A stretch of 14,724 nt of DNA from Lentisphaeria bacterium (GTDB lineage: Bacteria; Verrucomicrobiota; Lentisphaeria; Victivallales; UBA1829): assembly GCA_019408975.1 (NCBI GenBank), contig DXVA01000080.1:1-14724 (forward strand), written 5' to 3'. The translations under genes were made by a program, and so were the position numbers. The notes under the pieces were generated by a model. That model was given only the letters and a program-made list of their open reading frames with translations. It was not told where the DNA came from and searched no databases. Below, piece by piece: positions 7,315-14,676 of the stretch. Every line of letters begins with the position of its first letter. The first letter of the stretch is position 1.

Positions 7315-7608
7315 ATGATGAAAAAAATCGCAACAGTCGCCGCCGCGTTCGCAATGTTGACAGGCATGGCATTCACCGCTGCCGCACAGCAGTGCGCCGC
7401 TCCCGCGAAAGCCGAGGCAAAGTGTGTCTGTGCCGACAAAACCCAGTGCAAAACCGGAAAATGCGACACAAAAAAATGTACTCCCTGCGCTTCGGCAAAG
7501 CAGGCTTGCGCGCAGAAAACTGCACAGTGCCAGAAAAAGCAGAAGGCTTGCGACAGCAATGCCAAGTCCTGCAAAGCGGCACCTGCAAAGACTTCCTGCA
7601 GTAAATAA
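7315..7608 (+). CDS. Small secreted cysteine/lysine-rich protein with heptad-spaced cysteines
   Basis: This 97-residue protein has a clear Sec signal peptide: MMKK, a hydrophobic core, then TAAAQQ with likely cleavage after A24. The mature part of about 73 residues is mostly Cys, Lys, Ala and Gln and carries 12 cysteines. C45, C50 and C55 are five apart, while C58, C65, C72, C79 and C86 are exactly seven apart, with a last one at C95. There are also a CxC (37-39) and a CxxC (55-58). AGAGGAG (7301-7307) seven bases upstream supports the ATG at 7315; 7318 is an alternative. No named family is recognised. Metal binding, as in metallothioneins, or a disulfide-linked envelope component are both possible. 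It is a single-gene unit that ends at a strong terminator and faces the cysteine-synthesis operon. Confidence 0.85.
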   Translation: MMKKIATVAAAFAMLTGMAFTAAAQQCAAPAKAEAKCVCADKTQCKTGKCDTKKCTPCASAKQACAQKTAQCQKKQKACDSNAKSCKAAPAKTSCSK

Positions 7609-7624
7609 GTCCGATCCAGCAGAG

Positions 7625-7662
7625 AAACGGCACTCCGGAATTTTTCGGAGTGCCGTTTTTTT
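7625..7662 (+). terminator. Strong intrinsic terminator after the Cys-rich gene
   Basis: A perfect 13-bp stem, AAACGGCACTCCG (7625-7637) with CGGAGTGCCGTTT (7646-7658), closes an eight-base loop and is followed by a T-run to 7662. It lies 16 bases after the stop codon. On the other strand the T-run is poor, so it mainly serves the + strand gene while also insulating the convergent sulfhydrylase gene. Confidence 0.93.
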
Positions 7663-7714
7663 ACGGGCGTCTGACTGCTTACGGCGGACAAACACCTGTT
7701 TTGCCTCTAATTCA

Positions 7715-9004
7715 TCAGATCAAAGCCAGTGCATCATCCAGAGCGGCGATGATATCATCAATATGCTCCAGCCCGATGGACAGGCGGATCAATTCCGGCT
7801 GAAGCCCCGCTTCCCGCTGTGCTTCATCGCTGAGCTGGGAATGGGTCGTGCTCGCCGGATGAATGATCAGGCTTTTCGCATCTCCGACATTCGCCAATAT
7901 ACTGAACAGCCTGATATTGTCCACCAGTTTCATTGCTTCCGCACTTCCGCCTTTGACACCGAACACCACCATGCCGCCGAAACCGTTTTTCATATATTTC
8001 GATGCAACCTGCCTGGAGGGATCTCCCGGCAGTCCGGGATAGCGCACCCATTCCACTTTCGGATGTTTTTCCAGGAATTCCGCGACCCGGAGCGCATTTT
8101 CCGAATGCTTCGCCATTCTCAACGGAAGCGATTCCACTCCCTGCAGGAAAATCCATGCGGCATCCGGAGCAAGCGCCGCGCCCTGATTGCGCAGTCCCAC
8201 GAACCGCAGCCGGAAGCTGAATGCCAGAGGGATTTCATCTCCGAGATCATGGGCAAAACGCATTCCATGATATCCCCGGTCCGGTTCATTGTAGAGAGCA
8301 AACTTCGGATCGCTCCAATCAAATTTGCCGGCATCGACCACGATTCCTCCGATTCCGGTTCCATGCCCGCCGATCCATTTGGAAAGAGAATGTATCACGA
8401 TATCCGCTCCGTATTCAATCGGGCGCAGGAGCATCGGCGGGGTAAAAGTGGAATCGACAATCAGCGGCAGATGGTATTTTCCGGCAATCGCCGCATACCG
8501 TTCGATATCCGCGGCATCCAGCGCGGGATTGCCGACCGTTTCAATGTAGAGCGCCCGCGTCCTTTCATTGACGGCGCTTTCCACCGCTTCAAAATCATTG
8601 ACTGCGGTAAAGCGCACGGTAATCCCCTGCTGCGGGAGAATCGCATCAAACTGCGTAAAAGTCCCTCCGTAAAGATTGTTCGCGGAAATCAGTTCGTCCC
8701 CCTGCCGCAGAATATTCGTGACAGCAAAATAGATTGCGGCGGTTCCGCTTCCGAATGTAACCGCCGCCCTGCCGCCTTCCAGCGCGGCAAGGCGTTTTTC
8801 CAGCACATCATTGGTCGGATTCATCAGCCTGGCATAGATGTTTCCATGCTCCCGGTAGGCGAAAAGATCTGCGCCGTGCCTGGAGTCTCTGAAACTGTAG
8901 GCGGTGGTGCGGTAGACGGGAACCGCGCGCGCCTGCGTCGCCGGATCAGGAATCTGCCCTGCGTGAAGCGCCAGTGTCTCAATATGATATTCAGTTTTTT
9001 TCAT
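7715..9004 (-). CDS. metY: O-acetylhomoserine sulfhydrylase (PLP-dependent Cys/Met metabolism enzyme)
   Basis: A 429-residue enzyme of the Cys/Met-metabolism PLP family at the typical length for O-acetylhomoserine aminocarboxypropyltransferase, which makes homocysteine from O-acetylhomoserine and sulfide. The N-terminus ETLALHAGQIPDPATQARAV and YARLMNPTNDVLEKRLAALE are typical of the family. The PLP lysine is K209 in HSLSKWIGGHG, and GSGTAAI (cofactor phosphate region) and VDSTFTPP are present. An unusually good Shine-Dalgarno AAGGAGGG (minus strand, 9018-9011) lies six bases before the start, and the ATG overlaps the cysK stop by four bases. The neighbouring cysteine synthase supports a sulfide-assimilation role. 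A related gamma-synthase or lyase is possible but less likely given length and motifs. Confidence 0.93.
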   Translation of the reverse strand: MKKTEYHIETLALHAGQIPDPATQARAVPVYRTTAYSFRDSRHGADLFAYREHGNIYARLMNPTNDVLEKRLAALEGGRAAVTFGSGTAAIYFAVTNILRQGDELISANNLYGGTFTQFDAILPQQGITVRFTAVNDFEAVESAVNERTRALYIETVGNPALDAADIERYAAIAGKYHLPLIVDSTFTPPMLLRPIEYGADIVIHSLSKWIGGHGTGIGGIVVDAGKFDWSDPKFALYNEPDRGYHGMRFAHDLGDEIPLAFSFRLRFVGLRNQGAALAPDAAWIFLQGVESLPLRMAKHSENALRVAEFLEKHPKVEWVRYPGLPGDPSRQVASKYMKNGFGGMVVFGVKGGSAEAMKLVDNIRLFSILANVGDAKSLIIHPASTTHSQLSDEAQREAGLQPELIRLSIGLEHIDDIIAALDDALALI

Positions 9005-9945
9005 AGGTTGCCCTCCTTTATGTCGTTATGGTTGAAAAGCCATGTGGAAAGATAACGTTCGCCGGAATCGGGCAGAAGAACCACGATCCGCTTTCCGCTC
9101 CACTCCGCCTGCCGGCTCAAAGTGAGCGCCGCAAATAGAGCCGCTCCGGATGAAATCCCGATCAGCAGCCCTTCTTTTCCGGCAGATTCACGGGCGGTTT
9201 CGCCGGCGTCCCCGGCAGAAACTCTGAATACATCGTCAATGATTTCCGTATTCAGCACCTCCGGAATGAACCCGGCTCCGATCCCCTGAATCTTGTGCAG
9301 TCCCGGAGCTCCGCCGGAGAGAACGGGGGAGGCATCCGGCTCCACTGCGTAAATCTTTACCGCGGGATTACGTTTTTTCAGGATTTCCCCGACTCCCGTC
9401 AGAGTTCCCCCGGTACCGACTCCCGCAATGAAAGCGTCCACTTCGCCTCCGGTATCAGCCCAGATTTCTTCCGCAGTCGCAGCCCTGTGGCAAGCAGGAT
9501 TCGCAGGATTCCCGAACTGCTGCGGAATCCATGAATCCGGATGTTCCGTGCGAAGTCTCTCCGCTTCCGCGATCGCGCCTTTCATTCCGAGGTTGCCGGG
9601 CGTCAGCACAAGTTCCGCTCCATATGCCTGAAGGAGTTTACGCCGCTCCATGCTCATGGTATCGGGCATTGTCAGAATCAGTCTGTAGCCTTTGACTGCG
9701 GCAACCAGCGCCAGCCCGATGCCGGTATTGCCGGAGGTCGGCTCAATAATGAGCCCCCCGGGTTTCAGGAGACCGCGCCGCTCCGCATCTTCAATCATTG
9801 CCAATGCAATCCGGTCCTTCACACTGCTTCCCGGATTGAACGACTCCACTTTGGCGACGATTTCCGCTTTCCCATCATTCAGCTTTGAAATCCTGACAAG
9901 CGGAGTGTGCCCGATCAGTTCCGTGATATTGTCTGCAATTCTCAT
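9001..9945 (-). CDS. cysK: Cysteine synthase (O-acetylserine sulfhydrylase)
   Basis: A 314-residue fold-type II PLP enzyme of normal CysK length, joining O-acetylserine and sulfide to give cysteine. The cofactor lysine is K43 in NPGSSVKDRIA, and the substrate loop PTSGNTGIGLA and the phosphate-binding GVGTGGTLTGVGE are intact. The N-terminus NITELIGHTPLVRI is typical. AGGAG (minus strand, 9955-9951) lies five bases before the ATG. It is the first gene of a two-gene operon with the sulfhydrylase, coupled by an ATGA overlap. CysK versus a CysM-type isozyme cannot be fully separated by eye; the overall match favours CysK. Confidence 0.95.
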   Translation of the reverse strand: MRIADNITELIGHTPLVRISKLNDGKAEIVAKVESFNPGSSVKDRIALAMIEDAERRGLLKPGGLIIEPTSGNTGIGLALVAAVKGYRLILTMPDTMSMERRKLLQAYGAELVLTPGNLGMKGAIAEAERLRTEHPDSWIPQQFGNPANPACHRAATAEEIWADTGGEVDAFIAGVGTGGTLTGVGEILKKRNPAVKIYAVEPDASPVLSGGAPGLHKIQGIGAGFIPEVLNTEIIDDVFRVSAGDAGETARESAGKEGLLIGISSGAALFAALTLSRQAEWSGKRIVVLLPDSGERYLSTWLFNHNDIKEGNL

Positions 9946-9989
9946 CTGCGCTCCTGTTTTTAATGTCTACTACTTTGGTTGATTTTATA

Positions 9990-10017
9990 AATATAATCTC
10001 TACCGATTAAAAAGCAA
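9990..10017 (-). promoter_or_regulatory. Promoter of the cysK-metY operon
   Basis: Read on the minus strand, TTGCTT (10017-10012) and TATATT (9995-9990) are 16 bases apart, followed by an AT-rich leader of about 44 bases to the cysK start. The surrounding AT-rich stretch may hold a regulator site, but I see no clear dyad. Confidence 0.5.
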
Positions 10018-10095
10018 ATATTTTTTCTTGAAAGATAAAAAAAATTGTGCCGACATCATACGGACAGGCTAAGGAAAGCGGCGCCGCATCTGTAA

Positions 10096-10125
10096 TTGAC
10101 AAATCTTACGAGGGAATTGTATTTT
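10096..10125 (+). promoter_or_regulatory. Promoter of the ceramidase-like gene
   Basis: A consensus -35 TTGACA (10096-10101) is followed after 18 bases by TATTTT (10120-10125). A second candidate, TTGTTT (10138-10143) with TATATT (10160-10165) at 16 bases, lies closer to the gene; either or both may be used. The 9946-10209 gap contains these and the divergent cysK promoter, and no gene. Confidence 0.45.
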
Positions 10126-10209
10126 CTTCTTCTCCGCTTGTTTTTCAAAAAATGAAATCTATATTCGTAATGACGGTAGCAACAAACCCAAAACAACGGA
10201 AGGTTCAAT

Positions 10210-11577
10210 ATGAAAATTCAGTATGGTGTCGGACGGCGCTGTGTAAACCCGCAGGTGCCGGTGTCTCTGGCGGGGTATTTCAATAAACGCATGTGGGATC
10301 ATGTGCTCGATGATCTTGAAGTGAGAGCCCTTGTCATCAGGAGCGGAACCACTTATGCCGCGATCATTCACTTCGACCTGATCACCGTTCCCACTGCATT
10401 GTATGAAAACGTGCTTGCCGATATCAAGGAACTCGGCATCGACAAGATCACACGTGAAAATATTCTGATCACCGCGACCCATACTCATACCGGGCCGGAA
10501 CTCCGCTGCCACAGGCCCGGCGCCAATCAGGAATATCCTCCGTTTGCCGCGAAAATGGCTGCGGAAGCCCTCAAGGATGCTCTCGCGGAACTCAAAGACG
10601 GCGAACTGGAAGGCGGTCTTGCGGAAGAACACCGGTTCATATTCAACCGCCGCTACTGGATGAAAAGCGGGAAGGTCGTGACGAATCCCGGCAAACTGAA
10701 TCCCGACATTCTCCGTCCCGAGGGCGATATCGACCCCGAAATTCCAATGCTGGCAATCCGTTCCAACGGAAAACTGGCGGTTCTTATCGCAAACATCGTA
10801 AACCATACGGATACGATCGGCGGAACAGGCGTTTCCGCCGACTGGGCGGGTTTCTTCCGCCGCAGCATGCAGGAGGAAATGGGACCGGGCTCCATGGCGA
10901 TCGCGCTCATCGGATGCGCAGGAAACATCAATCACTTCGATACGCGCACGGATATGAACCAGACCTGCTATGAGGAAGCGAAACGTGTCGGAACCGGTTA
11001 TGCGGAAGCCGTCAAAAAAGCGCTCGGAACCCTCAAGCCGCTTGAAGGCGAGGGAATCCGGATTGTTTTCGGAGATGCACAGGCGGGACCGCGCGAAATT
11101 TCCAAAGAGGAACTGGACGAAGCGGAAGCAATCTGCGCAAAATATCCGGATATTGACGTGGAAAGTCTGGAATCCACGGTGGACCTGACCTCCGAAGACC
11201 TTGCCAGAGGCACTCCGTTCGCGTTGAAATATTTTGCGAATACCCTTGTCAAAATGGCGAACAACAAAACTCCGGTCGTATTCCACCTGATCGGATTTGA
11301 ATTCGGCAAATGCGCAGTCCTTGCATCACTCCCCAGCGAACCGTTCATCGAGATCGGGCTGGAACTCCGCAAAGGTATTTTCGGCGGCAAGCTCTGCCTC
11401 GTGTCTTCTCACGGCAACGGCACCGGCGGAATGACTTATTCCGGCGGCTATATCCCGAATCCGTGGAACTACGGGCGCGGTGGCTATGAGCCGACCCCGC
11501 GCTCGAATCCGTTTTCCATGAAGACCGCAGACATTCTTCTTGCCACATGGCGCAAGCTGGCGGAAAAACTGAACTGA
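10210..11577 (+). CDS. Neutral/alkaline non-lysosomal ceramidase-like hydrolase, N-terminal-domain-only form
   Basis: The sequence follows the N-terminal domain of the neutral ceramidase family: start YGVGRRCVNPQVPVSLAGYF, then the metal-binding THTHTGPE (H91, H93) and VNHTDT (H199), FNRRYWMKSGKVVTNPGK, VSADWAGFF, and the glycine-rich ALIGCAGNINHF. True neutral ceramidases are 650 residues or more, with a C-terminal Ig-like domain. At 455 residues this is the short form common in carbohydrate-degrading PVC and Bacteroidetes genomes, and its real substrate is uncertain. No signal peptide is visible, so it is probably cytoplasmic, unlike secreted ceramidases. GGAAGG (10198-10203) six bases upstream supports the start. 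A single-gene unit with its own promoter and terminator. Family sure; ceramide as substrate doubtful. Confidence 0.88.
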   Translation: MKIQYGVGRRCVNPQVPVSLAGYFNKRMWDHVLDDLEVRALVIRSGTTYAAIIHFDLITVPTALYENVLADIKELGIDKITRENILITATHTHTGPELRCHRPGANQEYPPFAAKMAAEALKDALAELKDGELEGGLAEEHRFIFNRRYWMKSGKVVTNPGKLNPDILRPEGDIDPEIPMLAIRSNGKLAVLIANIVNHTDTIGGTGVSADWAGFFRRSMQEEMGPGSMAIALIGCAGNINHFDTRTDMNQTCYEEAKRVGTGYAEAVKKALGTLKPLEGEGIRIVFGDAQAGPREISKEELDEAEAICAKYPDIDVESLESTVDLTSEDLARGTPFALKYFANTLVKMANNKTPVVFHLIGFEFGKCAVLASLPSEPFIEIGLELRKGIFGGKLCLVSSHGNGTGGMTYSGGYIPNPWNYGRGGYEPTPRSNPFSMKTADILLATWRKLAEKLN

Positions 11578-11604
11578 TTTTCCGTTCCTGAACAACAAAC
11601 GCCC

Positions 11605-11648
11605 CTGCCCGAAGCGGTTCAAACAGCTGCTTCGGGCAGTTTCTTTTT
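11605..11648 (+). terminator. Intrinsic terminator after the ceramidase-like gene
   Basis: An 11-bp perfect stem, CTGCCCGAAGC (11605-11615) with GCTTCGGGCAG (11629-11639), encloses a 13-base loop and is followed by TTTCTTTTT (11640-11648). It sits between convergent genes. The minus-strand side lacks a good T-run, so it is at best a partial stop for the tcdA operon. Confidence 0.87.
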
Positions 11649-11660
11649 ACAGGCGGCGGA

Positions 11661-12404
11661 TCAGGGGTGCGGCGAGGTGATTTCACGAAGGACCGCGGCG
11701 GCGCAGTGACAGCCGAACAAAGCGGGCATATAGGAGATGGTTCCCGTCACGGAACGTTTGTTCGCCATTCCCTCGGACTCGACCACTGCGCTTTCGATCG
11801 GCATCTCCGGCGAAAAAATCACTTTGACCCCTTTACTGATGCCGTGTCTGTGCAGACGTTTCCGCATAGCGCGCGCAAGGGAACAGTTATAACTTTCCGA
11901 AATATCCGCACACCTGACTGCCTCCGGATCAAGGCGGGCTCCGGACCCCATGCAGCTGATCAGCCTGATTCCATGCTCCACGCAGTAAACCGTCAGGTAA
12001 AACTTCGGAGACAGCGTATCAATCGCGTCCAGCACGCAGTCATAAGGTTCCGCGCCGAGAACCTCGAACATGCGGTCATCGCGCAGATATTCGTTCAAAA
12101 CCGTGAGTTTGAGTTCCGGGTTGATGTCCAGCAGACGCGCACCGAGCAATTCGGCTTTCGGTTTCCCGACGGTGCTTGTCAATGCGGCAATCTGACGGTT
12201 GCGGTTGCTCTCCTCGATGAGATCGCCGTCCACAATTGTCATACGCCCGACTCCCGCCCGGCAGATCATTTCCGCAGCAACGCCGCCGACGCCGCCGAGA
12301 CCGACCACAAGCACATGCGCTCTGCGCAGCTTTTCAAGTTTTTCATTCCCGAGCAGAAGCGCAGTCCGTGCCTGCCAGCCGGGAAACTCTGTTGAATCGC
12401 TCAT
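11661..12404 (-). CDS. tcdA: tRNA threonylcarbamoyladenosine dehydratase (ThiF/E1-like)
   Basis: A 247-residue ThiF/MoeB/E1-like ATP-binding protein. GLGGVG at 35-40 forms the nucleotide loop; VDGD (58-61) and the arginine/asparagine motif NRNRQ (67-71) are typical, as is GKPKAE. The later part, MGSGARLDPEAV, LARAMRKRL and VIFSPEMP, matches the TcdA/CsdL subgroup rather than MoeB or ThiF. That enzyme uses ATP to cyclise t6A at position 37 of ANN-decoding tRNAs to ct6A. The start gives a 62-base overlap with the upstream TatD-like gene. Its ribosome binding site is weak (AGGG about ten bases before the ATG), so it probably depends on coupling. Last gene of a four-gene operon. Confidence 0.88.
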   Translation of the reverse strand: MSDSTEFPGWQARTALLLGNEKLEKLRRAHVLVVGLGGVGGVAAEMICRAGVGRMTIVDGDLIEESNRNRQIAALTSTVGKPKAELLGARLLDINPELKLTVLNEYLRDDRMFEVLGAEPYDCVLDAIDTLSPKFYLTVYCVEHGIRLISCMGSGARLDPEAVRCADISESYNCSLARAMRKRLHRHGISKGVKVIFSPEMPIESAVVESEGMANKRSVTGTISYMPALFGCHCAAAVLREITSPHP

Positions 12405-13041
12405 GATGAAAAATCCCTGTAAATTTCCGGTAAATGCGCTCTTTCAGCTCTCCGGCATCCATTCCCGCCAGACGCGCCGCCAACGGATAAAGCTCCTCTA
12501 TCTTTTCCTCCCCATCGTCCGTCTCCAGAAGAAAACCGGAACTTATGATACAATCGTACAACTTATCAATATGCCTGAGCCATACTGCGGAAAGAGAAAG
12601 AGTAAAGCCGTGTTTCAGGAGTTCCCGCGCGGCCTGCTCATTGCCGCGAAAGCCGTGGACGACCCAGGGTATGGAACTTCCGATCCGCTTTTTCAGCGCG
12701 ATCATTTCCGGGTATGCGCGGACGCAATGAAGAACGAGAGGCAGAGCAAGTTCGCCTGCAAGTTCCGCCTGATGCAGAAGGCATCGTTCCTGAAGGTCAA
12801 AATCAATCTCAATGGAACGGTCCAGCCCGCATTCGCCCACGGCGGAACAGCGGTTCTCAAGCAGATAGGCTTTCAAGGGGTCAAAATTCTGCGTCAGGAC
12901 ATCATACGGATGAATTCCCGCGGAAAACAGGGCATCGCCGGCAGAATGCGCCCGTTCCAAGGGATACGCAAGATTCCGCAGAGCAAGCACTCCGGCGAAT
13001 TCCGCCTTGCGGTGAGTATGCGCATCCGTAAACGGAATCAT
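12343..13041 (-). CDS. TatD-family metal-dependent hydrolase
   Basis: A 232-residue TatD-type amidohydrolase, slightly shorter than the usual 255-265. The metal ligands are all visible: FTDAHTHR (H8, H10), GECGLD (E70), VLHCVRA (H105), VVHGFRG (H129) and LLETDD (D175). Family members are Mg-dependent DNA/RNA 3'-exonucleases or deacylases; which applies here is not clear. I chose ATG 13041 over ATG 13056 because GGAGAG (minus strand, 13054-13049) lies seven bases upstream, the ATG overlaps the PHP stop as ATGA, and the metal motif begins immediately. Homology appears to end near KFTGIF (about residue 210); the last 20 residues, encoded across the tcdA start, look unconserved. Confidence 0.87.
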   Translation of the reverse strand: MIPFTDAHTHRKAEFAGVLALRNLAYPLERAHSAGDALFSAGIHPYDVLTQNFDPLKAYLLENRCSAVGECGLDRSIEIDFDLQERCLLHQAELAGELALPLVLHCVRAYPEMIALKKRIGSSIPWVVHGFRGNEQAARELLKHGFTLSLSAVWLRHIDKLYDCIISSGFLLETDDGEEKIEELYPLAARLAGMDAGELKERIYRKFTGIFHHERFNRVSRLAGTDCASARE

Positions 13042-13886
13042 TGCCGCGCTCTCCATGCCTGTTCCAGCTTTTCCAGAACGGCGTCGGGAACAGCAAGCGC
13101 TCCGCCGCCGGTCCCCAGTTGAATGGAACTCTGATTGCTGCCGTGATAGTCGCTCCCTCCGGAAACCAGAATTCCGTGTTCCAGTGAAGCATCCATGAGC
13201 ATGGAATGCTGGGCAAATGAATAGAGGGAATAATACGCTTCAATGCCGTCAAGCCCGAACTGGATCAGTTTTTTCAGGTATTTCCGCACAAAGGCGCGCT
13301 CGCCCGCCGCCCGGTAGACGGGATGCGCCCAGATCGCAAGCCCGCCCGCCTCGTGGATGGCGTCGATACTCTCCGAAGGATTCGGCAGGACACGCGGCGT
13401 ATAGGCGCGCGCACCGCGCTTGAGGCAGCGGTCAAAGACCTCCTGCGAAGTTTCAAAATATCCTTTTTCAACGAGAACTTTGGCAAAATGGGGTCTTCCG
13501 ACGCTTTCTCCTCCGGCACAATCGTTCAGCTCCTTTTGCGTGATTTCGTAATGCATGGCATTGAGTTTCTGAAGGATCGTGGCATTGCGTATATTACGGT
13601 TTTCCCGCGCTGCTTTCAGAAACTCGCGGAGCTTTTCGGACATATGGTCGATAAAGAGCCCGAGAATATGGATTTCCTTATTGTAAAGAGTGGAGGAGAT
13701 TTCCAGCCCCGGGACGGCGCGAATCTCTTTTCCCGCGGCGCTTTCGAGGAATTCGGGAATGCCGGAAACGGTGTCATGATCCGTCAGGGCAATTCCGTGA
13801 AGTCCGATCTTCAGTGCGTGAGCCATGAGCTCCGACGGCGTATCGGAACCGTCGGAAGCGGCGCTGTGTGTATGCAGGTCGATCAT
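13038..13886 (-). CDS. PHP-domain phosphoesterase, RNase AM (YciV/TrpH) type
   Basis: A 282-residue protein matching the PHP family of 5'-3' exoribonucleases and nucleoside 3',5'-bisphosphate phosphatases in length and motif order: IDLHTHSAASDGSDTP, ALTDHDTVSGI, VPGLEIS, IHILGLFID, VGRPHFA, LAIWAHPVYR, GLDGIEAYY and GGSDYHG. These supply the His/Asp/Glu ligands of the trinuclear metal site. In E. coli the homologue matures the 5' ends of ribosomal RNAs. It is eight bases after the SGNH gene and overlaps the TatD gene by four bases. Its own ribosome binding site is weak (AGGA about 13 bases upstream), suggesting coupling to the gene before it. Confidence 0.9.
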   Translation of the reverse strand: MIDLHTHSAASDGSDTPSELMAHALKIGLHGIALTDHDTVSGIPEFLESAAGKEIRAVPGLEISSTLYNKEIHILGLFIDHMSEKLREFLKAARENRNIRNATILQKLNAMHYEITQKELNDCAGGESVGRPHFAKVLVEKGYFETSQEVFDRCLKRGARAYTPRVLPNPSESIDAIHEAGGLAIWAHPVYRAAGERAFVRKYLKKLIQFGLDGIEAYYSLYSFAQHSMLMDASLEHGILVSGGSDYHGSNQSSIQLGTGGGALAVPDAVLEKLEQAWRARQ

Positions 13887-13894
13887 TCTGTATG

Positions 13895-14527
13895 TTACAA
13901 TCCTACCGCATCAATCCAGCTTTCGGCAATAAGAGCGTGCCCGGGCGCGGCGGGATGCACTCCGTCGGGAGTCCAGAAGGATTTTTCCCGTTTGCATGCG
14001 GCGGCGGCGAAAATGCCGTCCAGCGGAACCAGCACGTCGGCAAACTCCTCCGCGAGATCGCGGACCACCTGAATCTTGATATCCAGATCGTCGCGCCACA
14101 TGCGGCGGTCTTCGGGAATCGGAAGCAGGAACGGTTCCATCATGATGATCTGAACACCGGGCAGGTCTTGAATCGTCTTTTCAAGGATGAACCGGTAATC
14201 GCGCTCGAAAATATCGGCGGGCGTCGGACTGTCGCTGCTGTAACGGCGGGCGGCATCGTTGATGCCGATGAGGATGGAAACAATATCCGGTTTATGGTCG
14301 ATCACATCCTGCTGCCAGCGGTTTTTCAGGTCGCAGACCCGGTTGCCGGAGATTCCTGTATTGATGAAGGTCAGTTCCAGTTCCGGCATATTCGCCCCGA
14401 GAAGCGAGGCGACGAATATGGGATAGCCGTGCCCGAGAAAGTTGATGTTTCCGCTGGTGGATCTTCCACAGTCCGTGATACTGTCTCCGGTAAAAAGGAT
14501 TTTCTGTCCGTTTTCCATTCTAAGCAT
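13895..14527 (-). CDS. SGNH/GDSL-family hydrolase
   Basis: A 210-residue single-domain esterase of the SGNH superfamily. All four blocks are present: FTGDSITD with nucleophile S16, NTGISGN with G58, GINDA with N90, and the catalytic pair in DGVHP (D188, H191). There is no signal peptide, so it is probably cytoplasmic. Members remove acetyl or acyl groups from sugars, glycans or lipids; PVC genomes carry many. GGGAGGA (minus strand, 14539-14533) six bases upstream supports ATG 14527 over the internal ATG at 14518. First gene of the operon with PHP, TatD-like and tcdA, although the others are nucleic-acid enzymes, so its link to them may be only transcriptional. Confidence 0.92.
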   Translation of the reverse strand: MLRMENGQKILFTGDSITDCGRSTSGNINFLGHGYPIFVASLLGANMPELELTFINTGISGNRVCDLKNRWQQDVIDHKPDIVSILIGINDAARRYSSDSPTPADIFERDYRFILEKTIQDLPGVQIIMMEPFLLPIPEDRRMWRDDLDIKIQVVRDLAEEFADVLVPLDGIFAAAACKREKSFWTPDGVHPAAPGHALIAESWIDAVGL

Positions 14528-14566
14528 TGGTCTTCCTCCCGTAGTTGATACTGTTGCATATACGGC

Positions 14567-14595
14567 AATCTAGCGCAGGAAAGGCGTTCCTGCAA
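14567..14595 (-). promoter_or_regulatory. Promoter of the SGNH-PHP-TatD-tcdA operon
   Basis: On the minus strand TTGCAG (14595-14590) and TAGATT (14572-14567) are separated by 17 bases, about 40 bases before the SGNH start. The spacer overlaps a perfect 7-bp dyad, which a repressor could use. Confidence 0.5.
14575..14593. repeat. Perfect 7-bp inverted repeat inside the SGNH promoter
   Basis: GCAGGAA (14575-14581) and TTCCTGC (14587-14593) form a dyad with a five-base centre, lying across the -35 edge and spacer. A dyad of identical total length, with outer arms GCAGGA/TCCTGC, occurs at 5045-5063. Possible operator. Confidence 0.4.
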
Positions 14596-14647
14596 GTTTT
14601 TCAAGCCGAATATTTCAAGTTTTATATCATTGGAGAGGGAATATTTC

Positions 14648-14676
14648 TTGCATATTTGCGGAAAGTGTGATATTGT
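14648..14676 (+). promoter_or_regulatory. Divergent promoter for a gene beyond the right edge
   Basis: TTGCAT (14648-14653) and TATTGT (14671-14676) are spaced by exactly 17 bases, reading out of the window. The last bases (GGAGA, 14720-14724) look like a ribosome binding site, so a start codon probably lies just past the edge. No coding sequence for that gene is visible here. Confidence 0.45.

Noticed and set aside
7424..9055. Open frame of 543 codons on the + strand
   Set aside because: It lies antisense to the sulfhydrylase gene, crosses a strong terminator, and encodes low-complexity Arg/His/Phe-rich sequence with no family likeness.
10047..10286. 79-codon open frame before the ceramidase-like gene
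   Set aside because: No ribosome binding site, runs through the promoter region and into the real gene in another frame.
13042..13056. Upstream ATG (13056) as the TatD-like start
   Set aside because: Poorer ribosome binding site, five extra non-conserved residues, and it would break the ATGA coupling seen at 13041.
12199..13122. 307-codon open frame on the + strand
   Set aside because: Antisense to the tcdA/TatD/PHP junctions; Ser/Arg-rich shadow composition.
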